This document shows positions 12,388 to 30,210 of a DNA stretch of 64,000 nt, in pieces; position 1 is the first letter of the stretch, and each line of letters begins with the position of its first letter. The DNA comes from Xiphias gladius. Taxonomy: Eukaryota > Chordata > Actinopteri > Istiophoriformes > Xiphiidae. The stretch covers positions 24,720,045-24,784,044 of the forward strand of contig NC_053420.1 of assembly GCF_016859285.1 (NCBI RefSeq), written 5' to 3'. The translations under genes and the position numbers were made by a program. Under the pieces are notes generated by a model that did no database searches, had not been told where the DNA came from, and saw only the letters and a program-made list of their open reading frames with translations.

Positions 12388-13361
12388 CGAGCGAGCGAGC
12401 GCACGGTTTTCGTCAGGGACGATATTATATGCACACTGCATTAGATGCCAGGGCCCTTCTCCTTCTGATTATTACCAGGGGTAATATTTCATCGGCACCA
12501 CGCAATCTTTGTTCTCTGTGAAGATAATAAATGGCCTAATCGTTATCAGCAAACTGCTGGGGGTGTCAGCACCGACCGAGGCTGGAAGCGGGGTCCAAAG
12601 TGCTGCTGAATAAATTGGTGTTCCTTATCTCTCACTCCCAGATTATCGCCGCCTTTTCAAACTTGCACAACAAATACATTGAATGCATCTAATGCATCAT
12701 TTGTGTGTGTGTGTTTGTGTGTGTGTGTTTGGGGGGGGGGGGTTCCCCCGCAGGTTGATAGAGACAGATAGTCGCAGGGAATGAGAAATATTTACACGTT
12801 TTACGCGCTGCAGCGGTGCAGCCAACATAGGCTCTGTTTGGCACTGGAGGGAGTTTACTGGCCAGACCTCTGGTACACACACTTTACATATCAATACAAG
12901 CAATATTAAACATACATCACTGGGATATGATTCCTATCTGTCTGATTAGTCCCATCTACCTAATGCGCTTGGATAGATGAAGACAGTTTTAATGTCTTGT
13001 TAATGTTTTTAGATATTGAAATTTGATATAAGATTTCAAGAAAAAACAACAGTACACATTTACAAATTTATAAAACTTTCAGTCCCTTAGGATATACATT
13101 TTTACAGTATGATTTTAATATTTTTAGGTTATCTCTTGTTTAACATCACACGGTACAGATAACGCGATAAGCTCAATTTCCAGCTATAACTGTACACGTG
13201 AAACCGATTCCCCCCTAATAAACACGTCGGAACAGGATCGCAACATCATCAGTTTTCTCAACCGGCTGAGCCGCTGAACATGTAGCGTTAGTTTTCCTCT
13301 GATTTCGTTTTGTCCGGTCAGTAGGCCCGGAGTACTTCCCTGAGGAGCAAACGGGCCTCGC
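10620..13361. other. Gene-free region upstream of gata2
   Basis: No coding sequence recognised. It contains poly-T (about 10718-10744), a C/A homopolymer pair at about 11210-11230, a small (AAAT)n at 12061-12078, a long GT array (about 12327-12385) and a GATA-motif block at 12410-12660 that is described separately. The remainder is AT-rich single-copy-looking DNA. Confidence 0.6.
12410..12660. promoter_or_regulatory. Candidate enhancer block with clustered GATA sites
   Basis: High-complexity sequence following a GT array. It has AGATAA at 12522-12527 and, on the other strand, TGATAA (TTATCA at 12543-12548), AGATAA (TTATCT at 12625-12630) and a weaker CGATAA (12643-12648). Three consensus WGATAR sites within about 110 bp upstream of a GATA gene suggest an autoregulatory element. 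This is inference from motif clustering only. Confidence 0.35.
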
Positions 13362-13736
13362 GTCACAGGCCCCCCGTTATCATCCAAATATACTGCCGTG
13401 GCACCTGGTTGAACAGTCTGTGTCAGCTATAATTTAGTGCATAGAAGACATACTACATTTTATAATTGATGTCAGGCCAACGCCGTTTAATTTAACGAAT
13501 GAGCCGAACGAACGAACACGGCCCCTCTCGTTCGCTTCGCTCGACGCTGACCTTTTCCTGTATCTTCAAAATGGGATTTATAAATTCAACGTGGCGAAAA
13601 AAAGTAATGATGCTGCAGGCCAAACACGGCGGGAAAAAATAAATAAATAAATGGCTGTACGTCCATAATCGAGCACGAGATATAGCGCAGTATTTATGAG
13701 TGACACTTGTGACAAAAAGAGAAAACATTTTCCAAT

Positions 13737-13771
<35 letters not shown>

Positions 13772-13976
13772 AACACACGCTCCTCTTTTAATACCGTGGC
13801 ACCTCCACCGGCCCCGGTGCTCTGATGGTCTCCTAGACAACCGAGATAACGGTGCAGCAGTTTTCCATATCGGTCCTGGAGTCTATTATAGCTCGGGATT
13901 AGCTCGCTTTCCGAAAAGGTCATACACAAAGTCACCAAACCTGATTTTTTTTCCACTCTCTATCCCCCCACCCCAC

Positions 13977-14040
<64 letters not shown>

Positions 14041-14285
14041 GACATTCATAAACATGCACGCGCCATTTCATTTAATGCCATTAGACTAATAGAACTGTGC
14101 ATTTCCCTTTGCTCAAAACACTAGTAATATAAATGAGAGCCTTCTGAGGATTTAGAAGAGCCCAGTATCCCCAGGACTGAGAGGGAGAGTTTCACACTGC
14201 AGGACAGATGCAGTCAAGAAAATGTGCTGTTATGTAGCGACCCCTGGCGAGGAGTAGATGCAGAAGCACTACAAGAGCAGTCTTT

Positions 14286-14353
<68 letters not shown>

Positions 14354-14637
14354 ACGCATGGTACATATATTTGCATGAGGGTCTCTGAAGGTTTGAGCAA
14401 CTAAGGAACTGTAATAATCAAGCAGCCCAGAGAGGGAGGGAGACTAAGTGCACAGCTGGAATGTTCCAGCTGGGATTCCCGGTGGCTGGACAGGAAGTTA
14501 GAGGAGCTCTGACAGGAAGTGTGTTCTTAGGGAGGGCCAGCATCGGGTGGAGAGAGAGAGGGAGATGTTTCCTGTTGGGTCTCTACACATGTTCAGACGC
14601 CTCGCTTATTCTGACCGCCCCCTCTTTCTCGGTTCAT
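13362..14637. repeat. Tandem duplication, unit 1 (1276 bp)
   Basis: First copy of a direct tandem duplication. It starts with GTCACAG GCCCCCC and is nearly identical to unit 2 apart from microsatellite length (AG, CA, GT and C runs) and a few substitutions (for example GCAGAAGCAC against GCAGTAGCAC). GTCACAG occurs at the left boundary (13362-13368), at the junction (14638-14644) and at the right boundary (15959-15965). The unit has no recognisable gene. It carries a high-complexity block (about 13390-13740), an AG run, a CA run and a long GT run. Confidence 0.97.
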
Positions 14638-15024
14638 GTCACAGGCCCCCCGTTATCATCCAAATATACTGCCGTGGCACCTGGTTGAACAGTCTGTGTC
14701 AGCTATAATTTAGTGCATAGAAGACATACTACATTTTATAATTGATGTCAGGCCAACGCCGTTTAATTTAACGAATGAGCCGAACGAACGAACACGGCCC
14801 CTCTCGTTCGCTTCGCTCGACGCTGACCTTTTCCTGTATCTTCAAAATGGGATTTATAAATTCAACGTGGCGAAAAAAAGTAATGATGCTGCAGGCCAAA
14901 CACGGCGGGAAAAAATAAATAAATAAATGGCTGTACGTCCATAATCGAGCACGAGATATAGCGCAGTATTTATGAGTGACACTTGTGACAAAAAGAGAAA
15001 ACATTTTCCAATACACACACACAC

Positions 15025-15057
<33 letters not shown>

Positions 15058-15273
15058 CACACACGCTCCTCTTTTAATACCGTGGCACCTCCACCGGCCC
15101 CGGTGCTCTGATGGTCTCCTAGACAACCGAGATAACGGTGCAGCAGTTTTCCATATCGGTCCTGGAGTCTATTATAGCTCGGGATTAGCTCGCTTTCCGA
15201 AAAGGTCATACACAAAGTCACCAAACCTGATTTTTTTTCCACTCTATATCCCCCCCCCACCCCCCCACCCCAC

Positions 15274-15337
<64 letters not shown>

Positions 15338-15582
15338 GACATTCATAAACATGCACGCGCCATTTCATTTAATGCCATTAGACTAATAGAACTGTGCATT
15401 TCCCTTTGCTCAAAACACTAGTAATATAAATGAGAGCCTTCTGAGGATTTAGAAGAGCCCAGTATCCCCAGGACTGAGAGGGAGAGTTTCACACTGCAGG
15501 ACAGATGCAGTCAAGAAAATGTGCTGTTATGTAGCGACCCCTGGCGAGGAGTAGATGCAGTAGCACTACAAGAGCAGTCTTT

Positions 15583-15674
<92 letters not shown>

Positions 15675-15958
15675 ACGCATGGTACATATATTTGCATGAG
15701 GGTCTCTGAAGGTTTGAGCAACTAAGGAACTGTAATAATCAAGCAGCCCAGAGAGGGAGGGAGACTAAGTGCACAGCTGGAATGTTCCAGCTGGGATTCC
15801 CGGTGGCTGGACAGGAAGTTAGAGGAGCTCTGACAGGAAGTGTGTTCTTAGGGAGGGCCAGCATCGGGTGGAGAGAGAGAGGGAGATGTTTCCTGTTGGG
15901 TCTCTACACATGTTCAGACGCCTCGCTTATTCTGACCGCCCCCTCTTTCTCGGTTCAT
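14638..15958. repeat. Tandem duplication, unit 2 (1321 bp)
   Basis: Second copy, directly abutting unit 1 in the same orientation. The extra 45 bp is mostly accounted for by longer AG, C/A and GT runs (the GT run here spans about 15586-15672, against about 14287-14352 in unit 1). The near-identity outside simple repeats means the duplication is young, or that it is an assembly artefact from two haplotypes. Confidence 0.97.
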
Positions 15959-15965
15959 GTCACAG

Positions 15966-18585
<2,620 letters not shown>

Positions 18586-18587
18586 TA

Positions 18588-19669
18588 CACTCACCGAGCA
18601 CTTTCTTAGGAATACCTGTACACCTGCTTATCCAATCGTGGCAGCAGTGCAATGTATAAAATCATGTAGACACAGGTCAAGAGCTTTAGGTAATGTTCAC
18701 ATCAAACATCAGAATGGGGAAAAAATGGGATTTTCATGCACAGCAGTGTCTAGAGTTTTATTCAGAATGGGGCGATAATCGAAAAACATCCAGTGAGCCG
18801 CAGTTCTGCAGATGGGAACGTCTTGTTGATGAGAGAGGTCAGAGGAGAGTGGCCAGACTGGTTGGAGATGACAAAAAGGCTACAGTAACTCAGATGACCA
18901 CTTTTTATCTCCACCAAGGAGGTTATGTTTTCATCCATGTCTGTTTGTCGGTTTGTTTGGTCAACAGGATTACGTAAAAAGTACTGAACCGATTTGCACC
19001 AAACTTGGTTGGGGGATGGGACCACGTCGGATTCCGCTCCTGTCAGCCAATAACAGAAATCAGAGGCTGCAGTGGGCACAGGCTCACCAAAACTGGACAA
19101 CTGAAGACTGGAAAAACGTGACCTAGTTTGATGGATCTGAATTTCTGCTGAGGCACGCAGATGGTAGAGTGAAGTCAACAGCATGAATCCATCCACCCAA
19201 CCTGCCTGTGTCCAGGCTGTTGGTGGTGGTGTAATGGTGTGGGGAATGTTTTTTTGGCACACTATTGGCCCCTTAATACCAAACAGTCATTGTCTAAATG
19301 CCACAGTCTATCAGACTGTTGTTGCTAACCATGTTCATCCCTTTATGGCCACAATTTTTCATCTTCTAATGGCTACTTCCAGCAGGATAATGCACCATGT
19401 CACATGATCATGACAGTGAGGTCAGTTGACTTCAGTGGCCTCCCCAGTCAGTAGATCCGAATCCGGTAGAACACCTTTGGGATATGTTAGAACAGGCGAC
19501 TGACAGCATGAATGTGCAGCTAGCAAATCTGCAGAAATGATGTGATGCCATCATGTCAACATGGACCAGAATCTCAAAGGAATGTACAAAGAACTGAAGC
19601 TGTTTTTAGAGCAAAGGGAGTCCCTGTCCAGTATTACTGTGTTTTTCCTAATAAAGTGATCCATGAGGG
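18588..19669 (+). mobile_element. Degenerate Tc1/mariner-type DNA transposon
   Basis: The left end CACTCACCGAGCACTTT follows a TA (18586-18587). The right end, a decayed inverted copy (AAAGTGATCCATGAGGG), precedes a TA (19670-19671). Inside are fragments of a Tc1-type transposase in broken frames. The clearest is at 19183-19400: GGGVMVWGMFFWHTIGPL, then NHVHPFMA and, in another frame, the equivalent of GYFQQDNAPCH, followed by a WPPQS...NPVEHLWDML-like segment near 19436-19486. It is about 1.08 kb against roughly 1.25 kb for complete relatives as I know them. An internal deletion lies near the 5' part and a foreign segment sits at about 18906-19018. It cannot encode an active transposase. Confidence 0.9.
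18906..19018 (+). repeat. Short dispersed repeat nested in the Tc1 relic
   Basis: A segment beginning TATCTCCACCAAGGAGGTTA and ending near the GGTTGGGGGATGGG run interrupts the transposon and replaces about 80 bp of it. Its motif (AAGGAGGTTATGTTTTCA, then ACTGAACCGATTTGCACCAA) is one I recognise as a common dispersed fish repeat, but I cannot name its family. It must be younger than the Tc1 insertion. Confidence 0.6.
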
Positions 19670-19671
19670 TA

Positions 19672-21600
19672 CATACTAACAGCATTATAAAGGCTGCATT
19701 AAATTTAAGGGGTGAAATGTTGCTTATTTTCGTTAAAATTAGAATATCAGAGCCACGAAGAAGTACCTTTAAAAATACTCTGAAGAGCAAACTTAGGAGT
19801 GAAAAGGTTCTCTAAAAGTGAAGTATATGACACTTTCATCAAGCAATTTAGTCAGGATCAATCACATACATGCTCAGAGCAGGAATACCCAATCAGAGAG
19901 GCAGCAGCCTAATATTCGGCCCCACTAAAGCAAAACAGCAACAACATATTTGGTTAAAACTGAGTTAAGACCAGAATCAGATTTTTCGACATCTGTTATA
20001 CCATGCAAACAATACTATGCTATAAGAGTGAGTACGTTTTGGGGGCAATGGCAAGTAAACATTAGAAGAGCTAAAAATCAGAGGGAAAAACCACAATGCA
20101 GTCCAGCTAGTTAAGGCCAGCTGGTGAAGTTAGGTAGTCAAAGCTAAGCAATCAACTTTCCTGTTTCCTGTAATTGGATTATCATATTAGTATCTTAGTA
20201 ATTAAGTTGCCCTAGATAAATAAGACAGCAGCTAAATCTTAAATCACAATGGAAAAAAAGTACATGGAAGTTCTGCTAAAAGCTAACTAGCCTAGCTTAA
20301 CAGAGTAGCAGTCTCTACGGTCTCTGGTTCAGTGCAGTTCAATTTCATGTTTTTATGTTGTTATAACATATTTAAATATATTTATTTAAAGATTAATTTA
20401 TTCAATTAGCTCATTAGTTCAAATGGACAATGGACATGTCACGATTCATCTCTGGATTCTCTCGTTCCCCCCTCTGTGCCTTCCATCCCTACTGTCAAAA
20501 ATCCTGTCTCACTCCTGTTTATTTTGGCCTCGGTCTCCTACCACTCCCCATCGTCCTACCACATGTCCTCAGACCTTCTTCCCTTTCCCAGGCACTTGAC
20601 TACCAGATCCACCTGCTCACCCGTCTCTTATTCTCAATCACCTGAGCTTCCCTGCCCACTCACACACCTGTTCCCAGTTTCCTCAATATCCCAGCCAGTA
20701 CTTAAGCCAGCCATTTCCACCAGTCCCATGTCAGATTGTCCGTGTATGTCTCCATGTGTTTCCCTATGTGCCTGCTACCTTTGTACAGTGATCTGTTGTC
20801 TGTGCCTGCCTGCCTGCCTGCTTATCCATCCATCCATCCATCAGTAAGCCTGGTCCTCTACGTTTGATCTCTTAAAGTTCCTTCACTGCACCTACCTGCC
20901 TGTGCTGCTTCCACCAGCCCTAATACAAGAAAGCTGAAGAAACAGCAAGAACCTACTCCATGTTTTCCTTGCGCCCTTTAGATTGTCCAAACGTAGAGCA
21001 GCGACTAAAAGGTTTTTTTAGGTTTCATGTAAGGTCTGTGACAATTATTATAAGCAGCTTAAAAAGGTGTAAAAGTAGGGTTTTACAACTTATTTATGAG
21101 TAAGTAAGTAAAGTAATTTTATTTCTGCAATATTGCCGTTTAATATCTTTTTTAAATTAACACAAGAATTAAATCTATATATTTATACTGTTATATAAAA
21201 ATATAATTAGGGATAAAATAATAGGAAATTGGCTGAAAACATAATGGGGTAATTTAGTACCACAATGACAAGTGTAGATAATGTAAATGCATGGAAAGTG
21301 ATTACAAACAAAAGCAATGCCAACTTTATTCTGTTGTTCTAACCTTTTTCGGTCCTAAAGTCCTGTTCAACATCTTTTAAAACTGCTACTGTATCAACAT
21401 GAATCTCCATCACAACACATCTCGGATAGAGCGCAGGCCAGAGAGCTGGAGCTTACTGACAAATTCAAGAAAAAATGTCTCCAAGTGCATTTATTCTTAA
21501 AAATCTTTAAGGTCTGATTTAAATGTGATCAAATCCACAAATTTTCCGCTTTGTGGGAATCTTTCCATTTTGCCTATCAAACATTCAACCTTGCATAGCG
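19672..21600. other. Gene-free AT-rich region with a probable degenerate repeat
   Basis: No coding sequence recognised. The pyrimidine-rich stretch at about 20430-20930, with short CTGC and CCAT repeats near 20803-20841, looks like an old dispersed repeat, but its class is not clear from sequence alone. The rest is AT-rich. Confidence 0.4.
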
Positions 21601-21609
21601 GAGAGCAGA

Positions 21610-22120
21610 AGTGAGCTCAGTGATTTGCTCGACAGTCAGTAACGTTGAGGTGGACGTGTACGAGCAGCTGCAGTCCGCCCGCTGTGCTCTACTGTGCGAA
21701 CGAGACTCGTCGGCTCGCCGAACTCTCACTGCTAAAGACTCAAGTACAAACATGCAAACAAAATGCCATTGTGTGGCCTTTCACCAGCATCGAGCATCAG
21801 TGGTAACAGACATTGTCTTTGCTTTCCCCCAGCTGTGTATTTTCAGAATGATTATTGTATGGCACATACAATATGTTAACATTATCATTGTGAGGGGAAC
21901 GGGGCCTGTTATTATGGAGCAGGAAATGACCTGCCAGGACCCCTGGTGACCTCAGAGGGAAAGCGATGACCTCAGACTGACCCTGATGTTTTTCCTGGGC
22001 TCAGACTGTAATCAAGGCAGGTCGGCTGCTCTACAGCCTGGCAAGGAGATGGTGATAGGTGGGGCTCCTCTGAAACAAGGAATGCAACAATGTGCTGGAA
22101 ATTCCCTCTGAGGTGCCATT
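21610..22120. promoter_or_regulatory. Candidate conserved non-coding element downstream of rpn1
   Basis: A block of about 500 bp of balanced composition between AT-rich low-complexity flanks. It holds an ETS-type site (GCAGGAAATGACC near 21920-21932), a TGATAG near 22052, and repeated TGACCTCAGA words (21948-21977). It is placed between gata2 and the 3' end of rpn1, where mammals carry a distal haematopoietic GATA2 enhancer. Homology is not shown; this is positional inference. Confidence 0.3.
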
Positions 22121-22129
22121 TTTTTAAAA

Positions 22130-23313
22130 AGGGACACCAGTCACCGTGCAAATGTGGCTTATTTTTATTTCGGGATGTTAGGATGACATTCTTTCATTTT
22201 TATCTGTGTGTCAGCAGGGTCCAAATGTAGGATACTATTGTTGATGGAGGAAGAAAGTAAAAAAAAAAAAAAAGCAAAAAAAAAAAAGCCTCCAATATGG
22301 TTGAGTGGTGGTTTTTGACACAAGTGCTCCCTCTTTTGATTAACCAAGGGTACTGCTTCTCCAAATGAAATAATACACCAGTAAAAAAACAAAACAAACA
22401 AAAACAAAATAAAAGTTCATCAATCTTTATACACCTGCTTTGTAATGTGAATAACCATTATAAATGAGTCTCTCCACATTTTATTTCAAATTTGACAGCT
22501 TTCCATATCATTGCCCATTTCAAACATTTGTGTCCCATTTCTCATGTATTTTCTCACATACAACCTAATCTCATGTATTCACTAATCTCATGGTAAAAAA
22601 AAAAAAAAAAAATACCACTTACAATACAACAAAATGGTACAAAATATAGAAAATATGACTGAAGAATATCAAAAACAAGTATTTGGGATGACACAGAGTC
22701 AGAGCTTCAGTTTTTTCAAATATAAATGTCAGTCGGGGGGAGTAGGAAAAAAGTTGTAAGTGCAAGAGAGCTATGATTGGAGAGGACTGTCACCTTCATT
22801 CTTAAGAACTACAGATGATTCAATCTTAAAATATGGCATATCTGAGTAAAGACATGAGACTGAAAACACTTGGGCCCATCACCTATTCATTTAAAAAAAA
22901 AATAAAAAAAAAAAAATCCAATAACCGTACATACTTGGGGAAAAAAAAAAATTTACATAGTCCAGATTTGAATATGAAAATCAAGAGTCAAGTCTGAGCA
23001 ATGGTGACAAAGTTTAAGTGTATCTCAACAAAATCAAAAACAAACAAAAAAGCCAAAAGTTGTGATGCACCTGCTGTAGAGCTGAGCATGCAGTGACCTC
23101 AAGTTTATCACAAGGCACAAGTGTTTGGATAAACCCATCACTACAGCGAGATGAGATGTTAGTAGTCCATGTCTTGGTTCAAAGATGGTAAAAAAAAAAA
23201 TGTTTAAGCATTTGTGTCATATTTCTTTTAATGCTCATACAAACAGTCGGTTTTATGTTGTAGCAAGGGTGCTGCGTCTGTGTGTTTGTGTGTGCTAGTG
23301 TGGCAGGAGTAGT
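22130..23313 (-). other. rpn1 3' untranslated region (extent estimated)
   Basis: AT-rich sequence following the rpn1 stop, with A-runs (about 22260-22287, 22596-22611, 22890-22917). Candidate poly(A) signals on the minus strand (TTTATT on plus) lie near 22480 and 22158. No competing ORF is seen. Confidence 0.4.
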
Positions 23314-28149
<4,836 letters not shown>

Positions 28150-28278
28150 GGTTAAAGAAAGTAGGAGCTGAAATACCGGGATAAGGGCGGAAAGACTGGG
28201 GGAAACGTAGAGCAGCAAAGAAAGGCCGCCGTGCCGCTCTACATCAGAAAAGATGACGCTTCATTCAGTCCGACGCAA

Positions 28279-28286
28279 TGACGTCA
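28279..28286. promoter_or_regulatory. CRE/ATF site upstream of rpn1
   Basis: Perfect TGACGTCA palindrome in a CpG-rich stretch about 130 bp upstream of the rpn1 start codon. ATF6/CREB-type factors bind such sites; this is consistent with ER-stress control of an ER glycosylation gene, but function is inferred. Confidence 0.55.
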
Positions 28287-28600
28287 CGACGCGCGCTTTA
28301 CAACGTACTGTGCGTCTGAAGCGATTGTGAAATCAGACAAGAAAAACAATCACTGAAGATGGTCATTCTTAAGATAAAGCGATTAAAAAAAAAAAAACAC
28401 GTTAAACGTTTTGTCTCTGTGCTGTTGTCAATGTTGGACCGTCTGACCATGAAATAACTGTGGTAGTGACCTTTCCTGGCCTTCTGATGACATCCGTGTC
28501 AATTTACCGTCAATATACCAATAAAATCACCAAAAAAAAGCAGGTATGACTGACGTGTAACAGAGTAAAGAATTGTGCGGTGTTTCTACCAAATCGATCA

Positions 28601-28673
28601 GCCGAAATAGCTCAGTTGGGAGAGCGTTAGACTGAAGATCTAAAGGTCCCTGGTTCGATCCCGGGTTTCGGCA
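28601..28673 (+). tRNA. tRNA-Phe (GAA)
   Basis: It folds as a complete tRNA. The acceptor arms GCCGAAA and TTTCGGC pair perfectly, with an A discriminator. The D-loop region is AGCTCAGTTGGGAGAGC (A box), the anticodon stem is TTAGA/TCTAA with loop CTGAAGA and anticodon GAA, and the T arm is CCTGG TTCGATC CCGGG (B box GGTTCGATCC). No intron and no encoded CCA, as expected in eukaryotes. A TTTTT pol III stop lies about 30 bp downstream (near 28706). It stands alone between rpn1 and rab7a. Confidence 0.98.
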
Positions 28674-29820
28674 GTGGCCTGTGGCGTTTGAACGTTAAAA
28701 GCATTTTTGCATTCAAATTATATTATAACTACAGGGATTTTATTCTCAGTTGATAACGCGCCAGAGACTTGCTCGCTACATTCAAAATTGTAAATCACCA
28801 AATCAATCACATTGTCAACGTCATATTTGAACACCAAAGCTCGCAATCAGTCAATCACTCAAGGTCTAGCGCAATAGACAGTCCCGGCGAACATGTAGCC
28901 CTCAGGTTCTCTAAAGGGTCCCTGAAAATGAGTTCTTCTGAAGGTTCTCCAAAGGGTATTTTTTAAACCTTCCCGAAGGTTCCCTTAACGTTACATATTT
29001 TGTAACTTTAAAAAAGGGATACTGGGATCAGGGATACTGATCATACATTAATCAGCTGTCACCCCATAGCAGTGAGACATGGGAGTGGCTACAGTAATTT
29101 GTAAAAGGGAGCACTCACTTAACAGGGCTTCGGTTTTTAGGTGGTAGATTTGCATTTTATTTGCAGCAAAATAGAAAACTGATGACCTGAGACTATAACA
29201 TCTGGATGAAATGTGATACAAAGCAAAAAGAAAAAAAAAATCATATTATTAGTATGCAGTCTGATGATGTAGTTCAGACAATAATGAAATAGATAATGCA
29301 ATTATGGAGCAGTTGCTGAAAAAGTCTGTAAAATGCCTTGAATGTAACTGGGGATTTAGTTCCATAGAAACCACAATGAGGAGGCATGGAAGACTGCAGC
29401 ATTAAAATACCTACATAAAATAAAATAAAATCCCCACACAATAAAACAAAAACATAAAAATCAATTTAAATAGAAAATAACAAATCCAAGTCATCAACAC
29501 ATTTGCCATATTGATCAGGTCAGATGCAAGAAAAAAAACAAAAAAACAAACCCACACACATCTCACTCGCAATAGGCTTGTATATGATGACCAGGCCTGG
29601 ATTTCATTAGATATGTGATCATCCGATTGATAGCTTTTTATTTCTTTTTGTAGCAGTATTATTGTCGCTTGTGGAGCAGCATTTCAACAAGGGATACAAT
29701 CTGGAACTGTGAGCTGTATGCATGACCACGCATATAATCCGCTATGGAGAAACCAGTGAATGCATAGTAGGTGACAGTCGTGTTTGTGCGACTTCCCAGG
29801 TCCTGTGGAGCCAGGCTTGT
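28674..29820. other. Intergenic DNA between tRNA-Phe and rab7a
   Basis: No gene seen. Around 28900-28985 there are imperfect repeats of a GGTTCTCTAAAGGGT / GAAGGTTCTCCAAAGGG word, resembling a short dispersed fish repeat. The rest is AT-rich with A-runs. Confidence 0.5.
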
Positions 29821-29824
29821 CCTG

Positions 29825-29836
29825 CACGTGACGTCA
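29825..29836 (+). promoter_or_regulatory. Overlapping E-box (CLEAR-like) and CRE upstream of rab7a
   Basis: CACGTG (29825-29830) overlaps TGACGTCA (29829-29836) in the context GCACGTGACGTCAGC. It lies at the upstream edge of the likely rab7a first exon, where the sequence turns GC-richer. CACGTGAC is the core of the lysosomal CLEAR motif bound by TFEB/TFE3. Regulatory use is inferred. Confidence 0.5.
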
Positions 29837-29839
29837 GCG

Positions 29840-30210
29840 CCCACCGACAGAGCTTGTTTTGGAGGAAGTGGACAGGGCTCGGCTAGCCGCTAGCTCGTTA
29901 GCTTGACGGGAGAAGCGAGCGTCAACGGGAGCAGGGCGACACAGACAGTTGTAACGAATCGCCTCTGTTACACGAAGAGAAATACGAGTCGGCGGTGGCA
30001 GTGTTGATTGAGATAAGCAGAGTTAGCTGCGAGGCTAGCTGTCAGAGAAAATTCAGCTGTCGATGCTCTAAACGTGTTGTTTTGTTAACGGCAGACATTT
30101 ATAGCAGCTGTTAGCCTGTTAGCTAGCCTGCGCGTTAGCTAACGCTCCCAACCGAGGCAGAGGAAAAGTCCACTTTTGAGATTTTCTTACCACAGGATCT
30201 TCGCCCAGGT
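29840..30210 (+). other. Probable rab7a 5' UTR exon and promoter-proximal region
   Basis: GC-richer sequence with repeated GTTAGC/GCTAGC words between the CRE/E-box and the first rab7a intron. CAG followed by GTTGGT (donor near 30209) is a possible but weak exon end. About 2.1 kb separates it from the ATG exon. Rab7 genes have a non-coding first exon, so one is expected here. Confidence 0.4.

Noticed and set aside
13492-13956. Minus-strand frame of 154 codons, repeated at about 14768-15368
   Set aside because: Crosses AG and CA microsatellites; the two copies differ in frame because of repeat length, so it is not under coding constraint.
15489-15709. Cys-Val / His-Thr repeat proteins from GT and CA arrays
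   Set aside because: Translation of microsatellites only.
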